NCBI GenBank assembly: GCA_023150195.1
Contig: JAKLLI010000040.1
Span: 1-10,489, forward strand
DNA length: 10,489 bases
Direction: 5' to 3'
Source of the DNA: Azonexus sp.
GTDB taxonomy: Bacteria > Pseudomonadota > Gammaproteobacteria > Burkholderiales > Rhodocyclaceae
Part shown: piece after piece, positions 7,287-10,489 of the stretch
Position numbering within the stretch: position 1 is the first letter of the stretch
How the letters are laid out: each line of letters starts with the position of its first letter
The notes under the pieces: model-generated
What the model was told of the DNA's origin: nothing
Databases searched by the model: none
What the model saw: only the letters and a program-made list of their open reading frames with translations
Program-made: the position numbers and the translations under genes

Positions 7287-7862
7287 ATGGCACTGCCACA
7301 ACACGCTGAAGCCTTCGATGCACAAGCCTATCTGGCCTGGGAGGCGGCGCAGACGGAACGGCACGAATATATCGCCGGCGAAGTCTTTGCCATGGTGGGT
7401 GTGCGTCAGGCACACAATGTCGCCAGCGGCAATCTGTACGCTGCCTTGCGCAGCGCGCTCAAAGGCAGCCCGTGTCGCGTCTTTATCGAATCGGTCAAAA
7501 CCCGGGTGGATGCCGCTGACTGTTTCTTTTATCCAGATGTGCTGGTGACTTGCGATGCCCGCGATCGCGCCACGCCGGACTTTGTCAGCCACCCGGTGTT
7601 GATTATTGAAGTCCTGTCGCCGTCGACCGCGGGATTCGACCGTGGCGACAAATTTGCCGCCTACCGCAAACTGCCCAGCCTGCAGGAATATGGCCTGGTT
7701 GATCTCGCGGCCAAGCGCATCGAAGTGTTTCGCCGCAATGCCGAGCAACACTGGGTGCTTTATGAATACCACGAAGGCGAAACCATCGAATTCGCCTCGC
7801 TGTCCCTGACGCTGCCGGTAGCCACCGTGCTGGAAGATACCGAAGAAGACCCTGAATCATGA
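7287..7862 (+). CDS. Uma2 family (DUF820) PD-(D/E)XK nuclease-fold protein
   Basis: 191 residues of the Uma2 family, predicted to have a restriction-endonuclease-like fold. These proteins are abundant in cyanobacteria and scattered elsewhere, and their biological role is mostly unknown. Likely active-site residues are present: Glu32 in YIAGEVFAM, Asp84 in YPDVLV, Glu108 in [10 protein letters not shown] and Lys122 in [10 protein letters not shown], followed by the family's EYGLVD. It is therefore not obviously inactive. It has its own strong Shine-Dalgarno (AAGGAG, 7275-7280, six bases before the ATG). Its stop overlaps the trpC start (ATGA), so it lies inside the trp operon and trpC translation is probably coupled to it. 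Base composition looks like its neighbours. Whether it has anything to do with tryptophan or is a settled insertion is unknown. Confidence 0.85.
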   Translation: MALPQHAEAFDAQAYLAWEAAQTERHEYIAGEVFAMVGVRQAHNVASGNLYAALRSALKGSPCRVFIESVKTRVDAADCFFYPDVLVTCDARDRATPDFVSHPVLIIEVLSPSTAGFDRGDKFAAYRKLPSLQEYGLVDLAAKRIEVFRRNAEQHWVLYEYHEGETIEFASLSLTLPVATVLEDTEEDPES

Positions 7863-8647
7863 GCGACATTCTCAACAAGATCATTGCCACCAAGTACGAA
7901 GAAATTGCCGCGGCGTCAGCCCGTAAGCCCCTTGCCGTCGTCGAGGCGGAAGCGGCTGCCCAGCCCGATGCGCGAGATTTCGTCGGCGCCATCCGCGCCA
8001 AACTTGCCTGCGGTCAACCGGCGGTGATTGCCGAAATCAAGAAAGCCAGTCCGTCCAAAGGCGTGATTCGCGAAGACTTTCGCCCCGCCGATATTGCGGC
8101 AGACTATGCCGAGCACGGCGCCGCCTGCCTTTCGGTGCTGACGGATAGCCCCTATTTTCAGGGCAGTCCCGATTACCTCAAAGCCGCCCGCACCGCCTGC
8201 AACTTGCCGGTCTTGCGCAAGGACTTCATGGTGGACGCCTATCAGGTGGCCGAAGCCCGGGCGATGGGGGCGGATTGCATTTTGCTGATCGCCGCCGCGT
8301 TGACCGTTGAACAGATGCAGGCGCTGGAACGGCAGGCCATGGATTACGGCATGGCCGTGCTGGTGGAAGTGCACAACGGCGAAGAACTCGACGCCGCGCT
8401 GCAACTCCGCACGCCCCTGCTAGGCATCAATAACCGCAACCTGCGCACCTTTGAAGTGACGCTGGAAACCACCTTGGGTTTGCTGGATCGCATCCCTGCG
8501 GATCGTATCGTCGTCACCGAAAGCGGCATTCTTTGCGCTGAGGACGTGGCCTTGATGCGAGGCTACCAGGTCGGCACCTTCCTCGTGGGCGAAGCCTTCA
8601 TGCGGGCTAAGTCCCCCGGTGAGGCCCTGGCCGGCTTGTTTGGCTGA
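7859..8647 (+). CDS. trpC: Indole-3-glycerol-phosphate synthase
   Basis: A TIM-barrel enzyme that closes the indole ring: 1-(2-carboxyphenylamino)-1-deoxyribulose 5-phosphate to indole-3-glycerol phosphate plus CO2. 262 residues, monofunctional (no fused TrpF). Catalytic residues are visible: Glu59 and Lys61 in [10 protein letters not shown], Lys121 in LRKDF, Glu170 in LVEVHN, Asn191 in GINNRNL, and Glu221/Ser222 in VTESGI. The phosphate-binding end LVGEAFMRA is intact. The ATG overlaps the Uma2 stop by four bases; only a weak purine stretch (GAAGAAG) precedes it, so it probably relies on coupling. The enzymes before and after it in the pathway (TrpF, TrpB, TrpA) are not in the window and are presumably encoded elsewhere. 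Confidence 0.97.
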   Translation: MSDILNKIIATKYEEIAAASARKPLAVVEAEAAAQPDARDFVGAIRAKLACGQPAVIAEIKKASPSKGVIREDFRPADIAADYAEHGAACLSVLTDSPYFQGSPDYLKAARTACNLPVLRKDFMVDAYQVAEARAMGADCILLIAAALTVEQMQALERQAMDYGMAVLVEVHNGEELDAALQLRTPLLGINNRNLRTFEVTLETTLGLLDRIPADRIVVTESGILCAEDVALMRGYQVGTFLVGEAFMRAKSPGEALAGLFG

Positions 8648-8673
8648 CCGGCGTCCGCGCAGGAAAGGGGGGC

Positions 8674-9099
8674 ATGCTGGATGAACAGGATGTTCGCTGG
8701 AAGCAACGGCTGGTTAACTACGCACTGGCCTTTTCACGCCTTGATGAAGCGGTTCAGTTGGCCGGGCAGCGCCCGCTGTCGCTGCTGGAGCAACAGGGCT
8801 TGATTCAGGCCTTCGAATTCACCCATGAATTGGCGTGGAATTTGATGAAGGACTACTTCTACTGGCAAGGCAATAGTGCGATCAGCGGCTCACGCGATGC
8901 CACGCGCGAAGCATTTGCGCGTGGCCTGGTGAGCGATGGGGAGGGGTGGATGGCCATGATCCGTAGCCGTAACCAAACCTCGCAGACCTACCATCAGGCC
9001 TTGGCGGAAAGCATGGCCGCCCAGATCATCACGAGCTATTTCGCGCTGTTCCGGGATTTTCTGGCTGAAATGCAGCAGCGGGCGGCGCTCAGCGAATGA
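8674..9099 (+). CDS. HEPN-domain nucleotidyltransferase substrate-binding protein (HI0074 family)
   Basis: 141 residues, all-helical in character, of the HI0074/NTase_sub_bind branch of HEPN proteins. Identifying stretches are QAFEFTHELAWNLMKDYFYWQG (45-66, with W55 and K59), SRDATREAFARGL (73-85), and the helix WMAMIRSRNQTSQTY (92-106). Such proteins pair with a minimal nucleotidyltransferase; related MNT-HEPN pairs work as toxin and antitoxin, with the HEPN RNase neutralised by AMPylation of a tyrosine in its RX4HXY motif. Here the motif reads Arg99-X4-Gln104-X-Tyr106: the histidine is replaced by glutamine (codon 8983-8985) while the tyrosine remains, so RNase activity is doubtful. The purine-rich AGGAAAGGGG (8661-8670) precedes the ATG. 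It lies 26 bases after trpC with no terminator between, and its stop overlaps the next start (ATGA). Confidence 0.88.
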   Translation: MLDEQDVRWKQRLVNYALAFSRLDEAVQLAGQRPLSLLEQQGLIQAFEFTHELAWNLMKDYFYWQGNSAISGSRDATREAFARGLVSDGEGWMAMIRSRNQTSQTYHQALAESMAAQIITSYFALFRDFLAEMQQRAALSE

Positions 9100-9401
9100 C
9101 ACGTCACGAGAGTGGCTTGCCGCGCCAAGTGATCGAGCAACTGCTCGCCGTATTTTCCGAATATCCGGAAATTCAGTCCATCTGCCTGTTCGGCTCTCGG
9201 GCGAAAGGCAACTACCGGCCCGGTTCGGATATTGATCTGTGTCTCGATGCCCCCGCGCTATCCGCCAAGCGTCGTTTGCAGCTGGAAAACCGAATCGACG
9301 ATCTTCTGCTGCCCTGGCGTGTCGATCTGGTGTTGCATCACGAAATTGACCTGCCGGCATTGCGCGAGCACATACAGCGTGTTGGGGGGCAGTTGAAGTA
9401 G
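9096..9401 (+). CDS. Minimal nucleotidyltransferase (MNT, HI0073-like) partner of the HEPN protein
   Basis: 101 residues of the DNA polymerase beta-like minimal nucleotidyltransferase family. The signature GS-X10-DXD is complete: Gly33-Ser34, RAKGNYRPGS, Asp45-Ile-Asp47. The third metal-binding carboxylate is probably Asp77 in WRVDLVLHH. It is thus likely able to transfer a nucleotide. In studied MNT-HEPN pairs this subunit adds AMP to the HEPN partner and blocks its RNase. The ATG overlaps the HEPN stop by four bases, and no independent Shine-Dalgarno is clear, so the two should be made in step. A 7-8 bp inverted repeat begins two bases after the stop (9403-9420). Its role as antitoxin is inferred from family and arrangement. 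Confidence 0.88.
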   Translation: MTRHESGLPRQVIEQLLAVFSEYPEIQSICLFGSRAKGNYRPGSDIDLCLDAPALSAKRRLQLENRIDDLLLPWRVDLVLHHEIDLPALREHIQRVGGQLK

Positions 9402-9570
9402 ATGTTGCGTTGACGCAACAACTCGGGAATTGATCCCTTGGATCGGGCACGGCAGCGTTGCCTGAGCCAAAACCCCCTGCCAGAATGCCACTCAACTTCT
9501 CGATCCGAGAGGCAAAGCTTAACCGGCTACATGTAGTCAGTTAAAAACTAACCACTAAGGAGATTTTCTG
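9402..9570. promoter_or_regulatory. Intergenic leader of the porin gene, rich in inverted repeats
   Basis: 169 bases with no gene. Dyads seen: TGTTGCGT/ACGCAACA (9403-9420); GATCC/GGATC (9432-9444); GGCA/TGCC (9451-9462); TTCTCG/CGAGAG with loop ATC (about 9496-9512); the palindrome CTACATGTAG (9527-9536); and GTTA/TAAC (9540-9552) flanked by TAGT/ACTA. None is followed by a run of T, so none is a clear terminator. The porin promoter must be here, but no -35/-10 pair stands out. The Shine-Dalgarno AAGGAG (9557-9562) lies eight bases before the porin ATG and abuts the last dyad. Confidence 0.5.
9403..9420. repeat. Inverted repeat after the MNT stop codon
   Basis: TGTTGCGT and ACGCAACA are perfect complements separated by two bases; as RNA this gives a 7-bp stem with a TTGA loop. 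It starts one base after the stop codon's neighbour and lacks a T-run. It could mark the 3' end of the trp-Uma2-HEPN-MNT transcript or be a protein-binding site for the porin region. Confidence 0.55.
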
Positions 9571-10489
9571 ATGCAAAAGAAACTTATCGCTCTGGCTGTT
9601 GCCGGCCTGGCCTCCACCGCTGCTTTCGCCCAAACCAACGTCACCATCTACGGTATCGTTGATATGGCTGGCACCTACACCGACACGCAAGCTGCTGGCA
9701 AGAGCCAGTGGAATGTCTCCTCTGGCGTGCTGTCTACTTCCCGCCTGGGTTTCAAGGGTGTTGAAGATCTGGGCAACGGCCTGAAGGCGCTGTTCACCCT
9801 GGAATACGCTCTGGCTGCTGACATCAATGCACCGCTGGGCTTCAGCACCACCGCTAACGCGACTGCCCGTCAGCAATTCGTCGGCCTGACCGGCGGCTTC
9901 GGTACCGTGGTTGCTGGTCACCTGCAGACCACCGGTCTGGACTTCGCTGTTGCCTCTTCTGCTCTGGGCGGCTCCACCGGTCTGGGCGCTTTCAACGTTG
10001 TCGGTACCGGTTCTTCCATCGCTACCGCTGCTGCCAAGTCTGTTGTCAATGCCGGCGCTCGTGCTTCTAACGCCGTTGCTTACATCTCCCCGTCCTTCGG
10101 TGGCGTGACCCTGGCCTACAACCACGCTCGTCTGAGCGAAGCCGCTCTCGGCACCAACACCGCTGACAACTACGCCAACCTGCTGTCTGCCAGCTACGCT
10201 GGTGGCCCGGTTACCGCCGGCCTGGTTTACGGCAAGATCAGCATGCCGGGTACCGTTGGTTCTGACGACAACACCGAATGGGGTGTTCGCGCTGGCTACG
10301 ACTTCGGCGTTGCCAAGCTGCAAGCCGCTTACCAGACCAGCAAGGACAAGGCCATTGGCAACGGTAAGGACAAGAAGTACGTTGTCTCCGTGTCCGCCCC
10401 GATCGGTGCCAAGGTTGGTGTGATCGCTGAATACGCCGCCCTGTCCCAAGACAAGACTGCTGCTGCTGATGATCAGAAGGCTTGGACCC
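9571..10489 (+). CDS. Gram-negative porin, Porin_4/OmpC-like general porin (3' partial)
   Basis: The frame is open to the window edge; 306 codons are visible and the stop is missing, as full porins of this type are usually somewhat longer. The first 20 residues, MQKKLIALAVAGLASTAAFA, form a classical signal peptide with cleavage after AFA. The mature protein begins QTNVTIYGIVDMAG, a typical first strand of betaproteobacterial trimeric porins, followed by SRLGFKGVEDLGNGLKALFTLEYAL and alternating amphipathic strands such as ARQQFVGLTGGFGTVVAGH and AVAYISPSFGGVTLAYNHA. It should form a 16-stranded barrel in the outer membrane admitting small solutes; selectivity is not readable. Codon use is strongly biased (GCT, GGC, CTG, CGT, AAG) compared with its neighbours, suggesting very high expression. 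The start is set by AAGGAG eight bases upstream. Confidence 0.93.
   Translation, partial: MQKKLIALAVAGLASTAAFAQTNVTIYGIVDMAGTYTDTQAAGKSQWNVSSGVLSTSRLGFKGVEDLGNGLKALFTLEYALAADINAPLGFSTTANATARQQFVGLTGGFGTVVAGHLQTTGLDFAVASSALGGSTGLGAFNVVGTGSSIATAAAKSVVNAGARASNAVAYISPSFGGVTLAYNHARLSEAALGTNTADNYANLLSASYAGGPVTAGLVYGKISMPGTVGSDDNTEWGVRAGYDFGVAKLQAAYQTSKDKAIGNGKDKKYVVSVSAPIGAKVGVIAEYAALSQDKTAAADDQKAWT

Noticed and set aside
9445..9462. Sigma-54-like -24/-12 pair (GGGCACG ... TTGCC) before the porin
   Set aside because: The spacing between the two elements is two bases too long, and the first T of the -24 element is missing.
9541..10449. A 302-codon open frame on the minus strand opposite the porin
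   Set aside because: Low-complexity Gly/Ser/Val/Gln composition produced by the porin's biased codons; the plus strand has a signal peptide, ribosome binding site and porin strands.
1..10489. tRNA or rRNA genes, CRISPR arrays, insertion sequences, integrases, attachment sites
   Set aside because: None seen: no repeat-spacer pattern, no transposase-like frame, and no direct repeats flanking the Uma2 or HEPN/MNT genes.

Overview
This window is ordinary proteobacterial chromosome, GC-rich and densely coded. The gene families and order (argJ; rpe followed by trpE-trpG-trpD-trpC; a Porin_4-type general porin) point to a betaproteobacterium, most likely of the Rhodocyclales/Dechloromonas kind. The genus is an inference from protein style, not from a search.

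Layout, left to right. The window opens inside argJ (arginine biosynthesis, 5' end cut off), whose stop codon overlaps the start of a YdiK-like AI-2E family membrane protein. That gene converges on, and overlaps by about 150 bases, a minus-strand pair: apaG followed by a small class I SAM-dependent methyltransferase, joined by a TGATG overlap. A 36-base gap separates apaG from the divergent rpe (ribulose-phosphate 3-epimerase). Then comes a compact tryptophan operon: trpE, trpG, trpD, a Uma2-family (DUF820) gene, and trpC. The trpG/trpD and Uma2/trpC junctions are ATGA overlaps. Twenty-six bases after trpC lies a HEPN (HI0074-type)/minimal nucleotidyltransferase (HI0073-type) pair, again with an ATGA overlap. 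The window ends in the first 306 codons of a highly expressed-looking outer-membrane porin, preceded by 169 bases rich in small inverted repeats.

The most interesting region is the 222 bases between rpe and trpE. Many relatives carry gph there. Here there is a candidate promoter, a perfect 9-bp hairpin followed by a T-rich run, and an 18-codon open frame ([18 protein letters not shown]) with four Trp codons. This is a convincing trp leader peptide, which implies ribosome-stalling control of trpE. The details are not classical: no hairpin-plus-T-run terminator lies between the leader and trpE. Instead the terminator-like hairpin is upstream of the leader peptide, and its 3' arm could also pair with a second copy of its 5' arm just after the leader stop codon.

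The tryptophan genes present cover chorismate to indole-3-glycerol phosphate except TrpF. trpF, trpB and trpA are not in the window, as is usual where the pathway is split. Two accessory elements, the Uma2 gene and the HEPN/MNT pair, sit within or directly behind the operon and are probably co-transcribed with it.
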